Assembly: GCA_965206615.1 (NCBI GenBank)
Contig: CBDBKI010000005.1
Coordinates: forward strand, 2,108,001-2,172,000
From: VXNE01 sp965206615
Lineage (GTDB): Bacteria; Pseudomonadota; Gammaproteobacteria; Pseudomonadales; Azotimanducaceae
Direction: 5' to 3'
Length of the DNA: 64,000 nucleotides
Under the pieces are notes generated by a model. That model ran no database searches. It was not told where the DNA came from and saw only the letters and a program-made list of their open reading frames with translations. The translations under genes were made by a program, and so were the position numbers. Position 1 is the first letter of the stretch. Every line of letters begins with the position of its first letter. This document shows, in pieces, positions 48,350 to 56,721 of the stretch.

Positions 48350-51300
48350 CAGGGATCCAGGGGCCGGACCGTTACGGTATCCGGCGGCAGGAGGATGCGT
48401 CGGGCGTCATCGACGGTGCGGGAGTCCGACGTGACGATGCAGTTCCCCGGCACGGGCTCGCCGGCCCCTTCCAGGGGCGGCGCGAACACTGGTGCGAGAG
48501 TGGGCAGTGTGTAGGCCTCGGCCCGCGTCACGTCCACCTCGTAGCCCATGTCGGCCAGGGACTGGATGGTGATGGCGCTCAACGGCTGCGTCCCGCGGGA
48601 GGAGAGCGTTGGAGTCATGAGTTCATGCTCGAGGACGGATTCCCGCCAGTGCCCGTCGCGAGCGCCGGTGCCCCCGGTGTGTTCCACCGGGACCTTGCCG
48701 TCCATGTAGGCCGAGCCGCCGGCGGCGTCGAACGCGGCCACGGCGAGGGGGCCCACGAAGTGCGTGTCGGGCGGCGGTGAGATCCGGTCTCCGAAGCGGT
48801 TGAGGGACGGGTTCCGCAGCAGGCTGAAGGTGTACCAGCGCGTCCCGAAGCCGAGGGCGTGCCCCATCTCGTGCAGGATCGTCTGTCGGTTCGTCGACGC
48901 GGACCTGACTGCGAGGTCGTCCGAGTCGAGCGTGATCGTGGAGATGACGGGCAGGCCGGAGGACAGGCGCCGATAACACGGCCCTGCGTACGCCAGCGTG
49001 CCGCCGACACCGTCGATGGCGGCGAGGCGCACGAAGATGCGCAGGTCGTCCACCGTATCGCTCACCTCGGGCTGGCCGGTCATGCAGTCGTCGGCCGGTA
49101 CGGGATTGTCCGAGAAGTCCAGGTCCGCAAGGCTCGTGGTCAGGATCCGCTCCCAGGTACTGGCCGCCGACTGCAGCGCGCTGCGGTAGGTGGAGGAGGC
49201 GGAACCCACCACCACCACGTCGATGTCGAAGCTGCTCGAACCGGGGGCCGTCGCGTCGGTAACCCGGGACCATCCTCCGGTCGTGGAGTCGGTGCACGAG
49301 GCGCCGACGTAGCGGTAGATCACTTCGTAGGTGATGCCTCGTTCGGAGAAGAACCCGATGGGAACGTCCGTCGATACCTCTCGATCGCCGGCGGAGCCGG
49401 TCGTGTTGCGCGCGCTGCTGCAGAAGGTGGCCCAGCCGCTCACCGGCACCTTCTGGCGGATGCGGACCTGGTAGGAACGGCGTTCGTCCAGCGCGAACGA
49501 GTCGGTGAACTCCAGTGTCAGGGTGTCGCCCGCAGCGTCGATGCTGGCCGTCGGATCGGTACGGGTGGGTGCGGTGACCGTCACCTGGAACGTGCCTTCG
49601 GCGGTCTCGCCCTGCGGATCGTGCGCCGTCACTGCGATGGTCGCCTGGCCGCCGGCGGCGAGCGGGCGCACGACGACGGCGGGACCCTCCATCGACGCCG
49701 TGGCCACGGCGTCGTTCCTCGAGGATGCTTCGAGCCAGACGAACTCCCCGTCGGGATCCTGGAAGGCGCTCTGCAGGCGGAACGCCTGTGCGGCGCCGCC
49801 GGCGGTGGCGGTCACGCCGGACGGCAGGGCGCTCGAGAAGAGCTGCGGCCGACTGTTGGTCGCCGTGGTCGCCTCGCCGGACGGCGACCAGGGCCCCGCT
49901 CCCTCGTCGTTGCGCGCCCGTACCTGGACCTCGTAGGTGGTGCCGGGGTCGAGGCCGCCGAGCCGGGCAGTGACCCTGGGGCTGTCGTGGGCCTGCTCGA
50001 CGAACATCCCCACGCCCTGTTCCCGGATCTGCAGGTCGTAGTCGTCGATCTCGGGGCCCGTGTTGTGGATCGGCCGCCGGCCCGCGAACACGAAGATGCT
50101 CGTGCTCGAAGACCCCCCGACCGTTGGCGTCGGCGGCTGCCCGGGCGGTTCGTCGAGGTCTTGAACAGTGACGACGATCGTCTGCGTCGCCGTACGCCGG
50201 CGCGAGCCGACGCCGCTCGCCGCGGTGACGGCGACGATGTACTCGTTGTTGTCGGCGTCGTTGGCCGGACTGCTGCTGCGCACGTCCTCCGGCTTCTCGA
50301 AGTCGGGCGGGGCGGCGAAGGACAGCGCGCCTGCGAGCGTGATCTCGAAGCGGTCTCCGTCCGCGCCGCCGAGCGTGAAGTCGGTGATGTCGTCCTCGGG
50401 GTCACCGTCGGTGGCGACCACGGTGCCGACGGCCGCGTCGTGTTCGTTCAGCGTGAACGTCGCGGCGCTCGTGATGCTCGGGCTCGTGTTCGTGTCGGTA
50501 ACGGTTTCGGCCACGGTCACGGCGAGGCTTGCGGTCAGGCTGGCGTAGTCGCCGCCGGTGGCCTGGTGAGTGACGGTGACGTTGTTGTCGGAGGTGTCGG
50601 CGTCCGTTGCCGCCGTCAGGGTCACCGTCTGCGGTGTGTCCCAGTCGTCCGCGGTGAAGGTGAGGGGCGACGCAGGGTTCGCGGTGAGGCCGGTCGGCGT
50701 GGTCACCTCTACGGACACTTCGGCACTCGGGCGAGCCTGCAATACCACCTGGTAGCCGTTCGAGCCGCCTTCTTCCACCGTCAGGGAAGCGGGGTGCAGC
50801 ACGATAGCTCGCGTCCCGGCGATGACCTCGAGAGGCAGGTCGTCGGACCGCACCAGCTCGTATCCCATGTCGTCCTCCGGCCGCTCCGGCAGCTTGCCGA
50901 TGTCGACGGTGACCGCCGTGGTCGTCCCCGGCGACTGTTGTACGGAGACGGAAGCGCTGTCCGTGTCGCCCTGGGAGATCGTGAGCCCGGTGACGCCGCC
51001 GGCGAGGGTACCGTTCGTCACCTGGATGGGAACGAACGTGTCGAATGGAGCGCCGGCGGGGATGCTCGCCTCGAGCTGACTCCCGGCAAGTTGCAGCGTT
51101 GCCAGGATTGGCAGCGGATCCACCGCGTTGTCCTGCAGGTCGAGTTCCTCGAGTGACGTCAGGCCCGACAGCAGGCCGTCCGGGACGCTGCTCAGGTCGT
51201 TCTTGGCCAGCCACAGGGTGTCGAGCGCGGACAATCCGGCGAAGGCGTCGCCGTCGGGATTGACCAGCTCGTTTTCGTCGAGATCGATCCAGGTGACAGT

Positions 51301-52341
51301 GGACACATCCGAGAAGGCGTTGCCCGGCAGCGTGGTGAAGTCGTTGTTCGCGAGCCAGAGGACCCGGAGCGCCGTCAGCCCGGAGAACACGCCGCTCGGC
51401 AGGCTCGAGATGTCGTTGTCGTCCATGTCCAGGAACAGCACGTTGTCGAGGCCGCCGAACACGCCCGGCACGGTGCTGAGGTTGTTGCTCTCGAGGTCGA
51501 GCCGCTTGAGGGAAGTCAGGTCGGAGAAGATGCCCGCCGGCAGGTCGCTCAGGGCGTTGTCCTCGAGGGTGAGTCGTTCGAGCGCGGGCAGTGCGTCGAA
51601 GTCGCCGTCCTTGAGGGTGCTGACGCGGCGCGAGGAGACATCGAGGGCGGTCATCTCCTGCAGATGTATGGCGGTCACGTCGCCGCAGGAGCCGACACCG
51701 GCGGCCCGGACGATGGCGTCCCGCACCGCTGCCGTGCGGGTACACACCGCCGTGATCGCGTTGCTGACGGAGTAGCTGCCGAACGCCGGCGCGGGATTGC
51801 CCGCCGTGTCGCGAATCCCGGTGCCGTCGTAGGCGACCGTCACCGTCTCGTCCAGAGCGACGGCGGAGGCGAGGGTGAGGAGCACCGACTGGCCGCGTAC
51901 GGCTACCGTGGATACGGACCGGCCGGTGCTCGCCACCTGCACGTCGAAGTCCGCACCGGCGGGGGCCGGGCTGGACGCGAGCGTCTCGCTGTAGGCGAGG
52001 GTCAGGCCGGTACCGTTCACGACCGCGCCGGACAGCGTCGGTGCGACGCCATCGACCTGGTGGTCGTCATCGTCGGTCACGCCGCCGTGGGCGAGGTTCG
52101 CCGCGAGCGTCCGCCCCAGCTTGAGGATCGTACCGCCATTGGTATCGAGGCTGTTCGCGCGGATGCTGGCGCCGTCCGTGTCCTCGTCGTCGCCTTCGAT
52201 CTCGTACTCGAAGACGAGTTCGTCCGACCCGGAACCACTGTCGTATTGGGCTCCGCGCGTCTGCGATCCGATCACGATGTCGATCTTCGGCTCCCCGCCG
52301 GTCGTGTCCACGGTCACATCCTCGCTGAACTTCACGGTCAC
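48349..52341 (-). CDS. C-terminal part of giant protein A: calx/FN3 modules, LRRs, leishmanolysin-like domain
   Basis: 1330 residues continuing protein A in the same frame after an in-frame TGA. In order: a SwmB-like strand region (~1-190), leucine-rich repeats (~200-405; LERLTLEDNALSDLPAGIFS, LRVLWLANNDFTTLPGN), calx-beta/VEEGG-type modules, a cadherin-like EPEDDITDF module, FN3 (YEVQVRARNDEGAGPWSPSG) and a putative-protease region. The C-terminal region has TILHEMGHALGFGTRWY (~1150, zinc HExxHxxGxxH-like) and a further His in GHWRESVLEHELMTP. The motif spacing resembles leishmanolysin (M8) proteases. It is secreted only if translated with the upstream part, since it has no signal of its own. 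Confidence 0.7.
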   Translation of the reverse strand: MTVKFSEDVTVDTTGGEPKIDIVIGSQTRGAQYDSGSGSDELVFEYEIEGDDEDTDGASIRANSLDTNGGTILKLGRTLAANLAHGGVTDDDDHQVDGVAPTLSGAVVNGTGLTLAYSETLASSPAPAGADFDVQVASTGRSVSTVAVRGQSVLLTLASAVALDETVTVAYDGTGIRDTAGNPAPAFGSYSVSNAITAVCTRTAAVRDAIVRAAGVGSCGDVTAIHLQEMTALDVSSRRVSTLKDGDFDALPALERLTLEDNALSDLPAGIFSDLTSLKRLDLESNNLSTVPGVFGGLDNVLFLDMDDNDISSLPSGVFSGLTALRVLWLANNDFTTLPGNAFSDVSTVTWIDLDENELVNPDGDAFAGLSALDTLWLAKNDLSSVPDGLLSGLTSLEELDLQDNAVDPLPILATLQLAGSQLEASIPAGAPFDTFVPIQVTNGTLAGGVTGLTISQGDTDSASVSVQQSPGTTTAVTVDIGKLPERPEDDMGYELVRSDDLPLEVIAGTRAIVLHPASLTVEEGGSNGYQVVLQARPSAEVSVEVTTPTGLTANPASPLTFTADDWDTPQTVTLTAATDADTSDNNVTVTHQATGGDYASLTASLAVTVAETVTDTNTSPSITSAATFTLNEHDAAVGTVVATDGDPEDDITDFTLGGADGDRFEITLAGALSFAAPPDFEKPEDVRSSSPANDADNNEYIVAVTAASGVGSRRRTATQTIVVTVQDLDEPPGQPPTPTVGGSSSTSIFVFAGRRPIHNTGPEIDDYDLQIREQGVGMFVEQAHDSPRVTARLGGLDPGTTYEVQVRARNDEGAGPWSPSGEATTATNSRPQLFSSALPSGVTATAGGAAQAFRLQSAFQDPDGEFVWLEASSRNDAVATASMEGPAVVVRPLAAGGQATIAVTAHDPQGETAEGTFQVTVTAPTRTDPTASIDAAGDTLTLEFTDSFALDERRSYQVRIRQKVPVSGWATFCSSARNTTGSAGDREVSTDVPIGFFSERGITYEVIYRYVGASCTDSTTGGWSRVTDATAPGSSSFDIDVVVVGSASSTYRSALQSAASTWERILTTSLADLDFSDNPVPADDCMTGQPEVSDTVDDLRIFVRLAAIDGVGGTLAYAGPCYRRLSSGLPVISTITLDSDDLAVRSASTNRQTILHEMGHALGFGTRWYTFSLLRNPSLNRFGDRISPPPDTHFVGPLAVAAFDAAGGSAYMDGKVPVEHTGGTGARDGHWRESVLEHELMTPTLSSRGTQPLSAITIQSLADMGYEVDVTRAEAYTLPTLAPVFAPPLEGAGEPVPGNCIVTSDSRTVDDARRILLPPDTVTVRPLDP

Positions 52342-52413
52342 CTCGATGGTGTCGGCGAGCTTGTAGGTGTCGTCCGAGCCGGGATCGGACGAGAAGCTGA
52401 CGACTGTCCCCGA

Positions 52414-53985
52414 TCACGGGCACGACGACCAGGCGTCGTGCGCGCGCCCGGAGAGCGACCAGCCGCTCGATCCCTCGGCGTTCCGGGCAAGCACCTGGAC
52501 CTCGTAGGTGGTCTCCGGCATGAGCCGGGTGATCGTCTCGTCGGTGCCGGTGGAAGTGCGCCGCCAACCGGTGAAGTTGCCGCTGCCGGCGATCCCGTAC
52601 TGCAGGTCGTAGCTGGTGATCAGCGGGCGGCCGGCGTTGGCCGGCGGGGACCACGACACCTCGATGGCATAGGGGCTCTTGCCGTATGCGTTCGGGCGCC
52701 CCGGTGTGACAGGGGGTTCGAGGACGTCGGAGACGGCGATGGTGACGGCGATGCTGTCGGTCGCCTGCCACGCGTCCTCGACTTCCAGGGTGACCTGGTA
52801 GGAGGATTTGTCCTCGTGATCGTAGTCGACGCTCCCTCGGGTGCCGAGTTGGCCGTTCGAGGTATCGAGGAAGAAACTCGCGGCGTCGGTACCGCCCAGG
52901 CTGTAGGTCAGGTCGTCGTCGTCGGGGTCCGTCGCCTCGACCGGGCCGCCGATATCGACGGAGCCCAGCGTGTTCTCGGGCACGCTGCGCGAGGCACGCG
53001 ACCCCGCGCGGAAAGCGGGCGCGCGGTTGACGTTCGTCTTGCCCATGCCGGTGCCCGACCAGGGGCTGGTGCCTTCGTCGTTGTGGGCGCGGGCCTCTAC
53101 TTGGTACGTAGTGTCCGGCGTGAGGTCTTCGATGGTGACTTCGGGGCTGTCGATGGGCGTGTTGGTCACTTCGTTCCAGGGCGGTCCGGGCACGTCTTCG
53201 CGGAAGCGATAGTCGTAGTCGTCTATGTCGGGCCCGGTGTTGCTCGGTGCCGGCCACCGCATGGTCAGGGTCGTCGACGTGCCGCCGGCACGGGTCGGCC
53301 GCGACGGCGCGCCCGGCGCCTCGTCGAGGTCCGTCACCTCGACGGTGACTGCGATGCTGGCCGTGGCCTGCTGGGTGTCCTCGGCGGTGACCGTGACCGC
53401 GTAGCTCTCGTGCTCCTCGTGGTCGTAGTCGAAGCGGCGCGTGCTGAGCTGTCCGCTGTCCGTGTCGAGCGCGAAGCGGGCGGCATCGGTTCCCCCGAGG
53501 TGGTAGGTGAGCCTGTCGTCATTGCCGTCGGTGGCGGTGACCGCTGTGTCGAAGTCGGTATCGGCGGCCGTGTTCTCGGGCAGCGCGCGGCTGGCGGTGG
53601 CGCCTTCGGCGAAGGTCGGCGCCTGGTTGGCTGCCGTCGTCGCCCTGCCGGACCCGGACCAGTCGCTCGACCCCTCGTCGTTCCTGGCGAGAACCTGGAC
53701 CTGGTATTCCGTATCCGGATCGAGTTCGTCGATCTCGACCTCGGTAGCCGTCGAGGCAGGGTTGGTGACGGTGGTCCACCGCGAGCCGTCGGTGCCGTAG
53801 CGGTAGTCGTAGTCGATGATGGGCGGGCCGCTGTTGTCGGGCGCGCTCCAGCTTGCGCCGAGGCGGGTCGAGGATTCGACGGACACGACGGGCGCCGCGG
53901 GAATCGCGGGCGGTTCCCGGACGTCCGTGACCTCTACCGTCACCGCGATGGTCGCGCTGCCGCCCTGGCCGTCCATGACACGCAC
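52414..53985 (-). CDS. Middle part of giant protein A: FN3/cadherin modules
   Basis: About 520 residues of alternating modules. FN3 units carry YEVQVLARNAEGSSGWSLSG-like and YQVQVLARNDEGSSDWSGSG ends; cadherin-like units carry ALPENTAADTDFDTAVTATD and YDHEEHESYAVTVTAEDTQ. It is joined upstream to the N-terminal part by a frameshift near 54000-54013 and downstream to the C-terminal part by the TGA at 52414-52416. It has no start signals of its own, so it is a segment of a disrupted gene rather than an independent one. Confidence 0.7.
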   Translation of the reverse strand: MRVMDGQGGSATIAVTVEVTDVREPPAIPAAPVVSVESSTRLGASWSAPDNSGPPIIDYDYRYGTDGSRWTTVTNPASTATEVEIDELDPDTEYQVQVLARNDEGSSDWSGSGRATTAANQAPTFAEGATASRALPENTAADTDFDTAVTATDGNDDRLTYHLGGTDAARFALDTDSGQLSTRRFDYDHEEHESYAVTVTAEDTQQATASIAVTVEVTDLDEAPGAPSRPTRAGGTSTTLTMRWPAPSNTGPDIDDYDYRFREDVPGPPWNEVTNTPIDSPEVTIEDLTPDTTYQVEARAHNDEGTSPWSGTGMGKTNVNRAPAFRAGSRASRSVPENTLGSVDIGGPVEATDPDDDDLTYSLGGTDAASFFLDTSNGQLGTRGSVDYDHEDKSSYQVTLEVEDAWQATDSIAVTIAVSDVLEPPVTPGRPNAYGKSPYAIEVSWSPPANAGRPLITSYDLQYGIAGSGNFTGWRRTSTGTDETITRLMPETTYEVQVLARNAEGSSGWSLSGRAHDAWSSCP

Positions 53986-56584
53986 CGTCAGCTCGTGGCG
54001 GGCGGCCTGCTTCGTGGTCGTAGGCTTCGGACGCCAGGGCCCTGAGCTGGCCGCTGTTCTGCACGATGTCGAAGCGTGCGGCGGCGGCGCCTTCGAGGCT
54101 GTACGCCAACGTGCCGCCGTCGCGATCGCTCGCCCGGACCGGCGCGCCGATATCGTGCGTTCCGGACGTGTTCTCCGCGAGCCGCCGGGTCGTGCGGGAG
54201 CCTTCGTTGAAGGTCGGCGCCTGGTTATTGTCGGTGGTGCCGTACTCGGTGTCGGACCAGCCGCCTTCGCCTTCTTCGTTCCGCGCGCGCACTTCCACCG
54301 CGTAGCGGGTCTGTGCCGCGAGGCTGCCGATCGTGGTCCGGGTGGCGGGGATCGGTGTGTCGATGACTTGCGTCCATGGCTGACCGGGCGCGTCGCGGCG
54401 GTACTGGTAGTCGTAGTCGTCGATGCGCGGCCCCGTGTTGGCGGGCTCGGTCCAGTCGATCGTGAGGCTGTCCAGGGTGGACGCCGACACGGAGGGTTGC
54501 GGGACTTCGCCCGGGGGTTCGAGTTCGTCCGAGACGGTGACCTCGACCTCCGCCGTGGCGCGCCCGCCGTGGCCGTCCTCCGCGGTGACGGTGAGGTTGA
54601 GGGTGTCGCGCGTCTCGTGGTCGTAGTCGATGCCGGTGCGGGTCCGCAGTTGACCCGTGTCGTCTTCGAGGTCGACGCGCGAGGCGTCCCGTCCGCCGAG
54701 GCGGTACGTCAGCGGGTCGAGATTGGCGTCGGAGGCGGCGACCGGCGCACCGATGGGCCGGTCCGCCGGCGTGTTCTCGGCAAGCGTCCGGGTCAGGGGC
54801 GACTGGGTGAACTCCGGCGCGGAGTTCGGATCGGTGGTCGCACGCGCGGACTCGGACCAGGGGCTAGGGCCGTTGGCGTTGACGGCGCGCACGCGTATCT
54901 CGTGCGCGGTGGCCGGAGCCAGGTCCGCCAGCGTCGCCGACCGGCCGAGTCCCCGGTGGTCGGCGTCGGAGAAGTCGGCCGCGCGCGCGGGGCGGTAGTG
55001 GACGTCGTAGTCGGAGATCCCGGGGCCGGCGTTGTCCCGGGGGGTCCACGAAACCGAAATCTGCGTCGACGACAGGACGCTGACGTCGGAGATGGCCGGC
55101 GCTTCGAACGGCGTATCCGTCACCGTGACGGTAACGGTGTGCGTCGCAGTGCGGGCGCTGCTGCCGGAACCCGCGGTCGCGACGACGGAGACGACGTAGA
55201 TGTTGTTGCCGGCCGCGTCCGGCGGGTCGGAGGTCGAGACGTCCGTGGGCCGTTCGTAGTCCGGTGGCGCCCGGAAACTCAAGGCGCCGGCGTTGTCGAT
55301 TTCGAACGCGTTGCCGTCGGCGGCGGTGGCGATCGCATGGGCGCTGGCGTTGGACGCGCGGACGGTGCCGACCTCAAGCGTGTTCTCCGGTACCGTGAAA
55401 CCCGCCGTGGACGGGAAGACCGGGGTACGTACTGTCGTTCCACCACCACCCGTCCCGCCGCCGCTGCTACCACCGCCGCCGCCCCCGCCGCCCCCGCCGC
55501 CCCCGCCACCGCTGCCGGCGGTCCGCACGCTGCCGCGGGCAGACCACGGGCCGGTGCCTTCGGCATTGGTGGCGCGTACGCGGACCTGGTAGAGGGTGGC
55601 GCGCGTCAGGCCCGTGATGCGCAAGGTCGGGGCGGTGCCATCGTACTCGGCGTCCACGAAGTCCTCGCCGAACTGCCGGTACTCGGCGTCGTAGTCCGTG
55701 ATCGGGGGGCCGGTGTTTTCTGGCGCCGCCCAGCGGACATTGACGTTCGTTGACGCTACGGACGCGGCTTCGGGCGTTCCGGGTGCGCCAGGTGGTTCGT
55801 CCACGTCGGTGACGACCACGCTCACGGCGATGTGTGCCGTGCCTCCGGCGGGGTCCGTGGCCACTGCGGTCAGACCGTATCGCGGCTGGGTCTCGAAGTC
55901 GTAGTCGGCATCGCCCCGCGTCATGACTTGACCGGTCGTGCCGTCGATCGCAAAGGCGCCGGCGTCAGCTCCTTCCAGACTGTAGCGCAACGTCCCGCTA
56001 CCTCCCGTCGCCGTGAGAGGTGCGCCCACCGCCTGGTCGGCGGGCGTGTTCTCGGCGATCTCGCGGGTTGCGTTATCGCCTTCGGCAAACCTCGGCGTTG
56101 CATCGGTGGTCGTGGCGGTAGACGCCTCGGACCAGTCTCCCGCCCCGAGCTCGCTCGCGGCCCGCACCCGCACCTCGTAGGTCGTGTCGGCGTCCAAGCC
56201 GTGGATGGTGGCTTGTGTGGCGGTTCCTGCATGATCCCAGTCCTGGAAGTCTCCGGCCTCGCTGGCTCGGTACTGCAGGTCGTAGTCGGTGACGGCGAAG
56301 ACAGTGCTGTCGGGGGGTGTCCAGGTCGCCGTCATCCGGTCGCTGGAGACGTTGTCCAGGATCGGCGGGTCCGGCCGATCCGGAAGCTGGCGCCACCAGC
56401 GGGCTCGCAGCAGCCACGGGATCAGGCCGGGGGGGTCGTCGCCAGTCGCCTCCTCGGCGGAGACGGCGTGCGCGGGTGTCGTTGCTTCGGCGCCGGGCAC
56501 GTCAAGACGCACAGCAGCCTGCACGCCGGTGAGGAGTCCCGCCAGCATGGTGAGCGTCAGGCAGATTCGGCGTCGTCTGTGCAT
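53519..56584 (-). CDS. N-terminal part of giant protein A: secreted FN3/cadherin repeat protein
   Basis: From ATG 56584 (MHRRRRICLTLTMLAGLL, signal peptide to ~21) the protein shows the RARWWRQLPDRP motif (~60). FN3 and cadherin-like modules then alternate (RYSLEGADAGAFAIDGTTGQ, VTDVDEPPGAPGTPEAASV). A poly-Gly linker (~350-380) is followed by further cadherin/FN3 units (AENTPADRPIGAPVAASDAN). The genuine sequence runs to YDHEA at ~54005. Beyond that the frame is out of register and low-complexity to the stop at 53519, while the family continues in the next frame. One extra base in the ggccgcccgcc tract explains the shift. Domain content suits adhesion or scaffold roles at the cell surface. 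Confidence 0.8.
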   Translation of the reverse strand: MHRRRRICLTLTMLAGLLTGVQAAVRLDVPGAEATTPAHAVSAEEATGDDPPGLIPWLLRARWWRQLPDRPDPPILDNVSSDRMTATWTPPDSTVFAVTDYDLQYRASEAGDFQDWDHAGTATQATIHGLDADTTYEVRVRAASELGAGDWSEASTATTTDATPRFAEGDNATREIAENTPADQAVGAPLTATGGSGTLRYSLEGADAGAFAIDGTTGQVMTRGDADYDFETQPRYGLTAVATDPAGGTAHIAVSVVVTDVDEPPGAPGTPEAASVASTNVNVRWAAPENTGPPITDYDAEYRQFGEDFVDAEYDGTAPTLRITGLTRATLYQVRVRATNAEGTGPWSARGSVRTAGSGGGGGGGGGGGGGGSSGGGTGGGGTTVRTPVFPSTAGFTVPENTLEVGTVRASNASAHAIATAADGNAFEIDNAGALSFRAPPDYERPTDVSTSDPPDAAGNNIYVVSVVATAGSGSSARTATHTVTVTVTDTPFEAPAISDVSVLSSTQISVSWTPRDNAGPGISDYDVHYRPARAADFSDADHRGLGRSATLADLAPATAHEIRVRAVNANGPSPWSESARATTDPNSAPEFTQSPLTRTLAENTPADRPIGAPVAASDANLDPLTYRLGGRDASRVDLEDDTGQLRTRTGIDYDHETRDTLNLTVTAEDGHGGRATAEVEVTVSDELEPPGEVPQPSVSASTLDSLTIDWTEPANTGPRIDDYDYQYRRDAPGQPWTQVIDTPIPATRTTIGSLAAQTRYAVEVRARNEEGEGGWSDTEYGTTDNNQAPTFNEGSRTTRRLAENTSGTHDIGAPVRASDRDGGTLAYSLEGAAAARFDIVQNSGQLRALASEAYDHEAGRPPRADGACHGRPGRQRDHRGDGRGHGRPGTARDSRGARRVRRILDPPRRKLERARQQRPAHHRLRLPLRHRRLAVDHRHQPCLDGYRGRDRRTRSGYGIPGPGSRQERRGVERLVRVRQGDDGSQPGADLRRRRHRQPRAAREHGRRYRLRHSGHRHRRQ

Positions 56585-56721
56585 TCAGGGGACGGCAAAC
56601 TTCGGTCGTGTCGCGGCGCCTTGTTGCGCTACGAAGGGGTGGCGCTGTCTGGTAAGTGGATTGTGCCGCCCCTGCTACCGTCTGCAAGTGCCGGCGGGAC
56701 GGGCGCCGCGTTGCACATGGC

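Noticed and set aside
55437..55526. Short GC-rich tandem tract as a CRISPR-like or satellite array
   Set aside because: It is a run of Gly codons inside a coding linker with no spacers.
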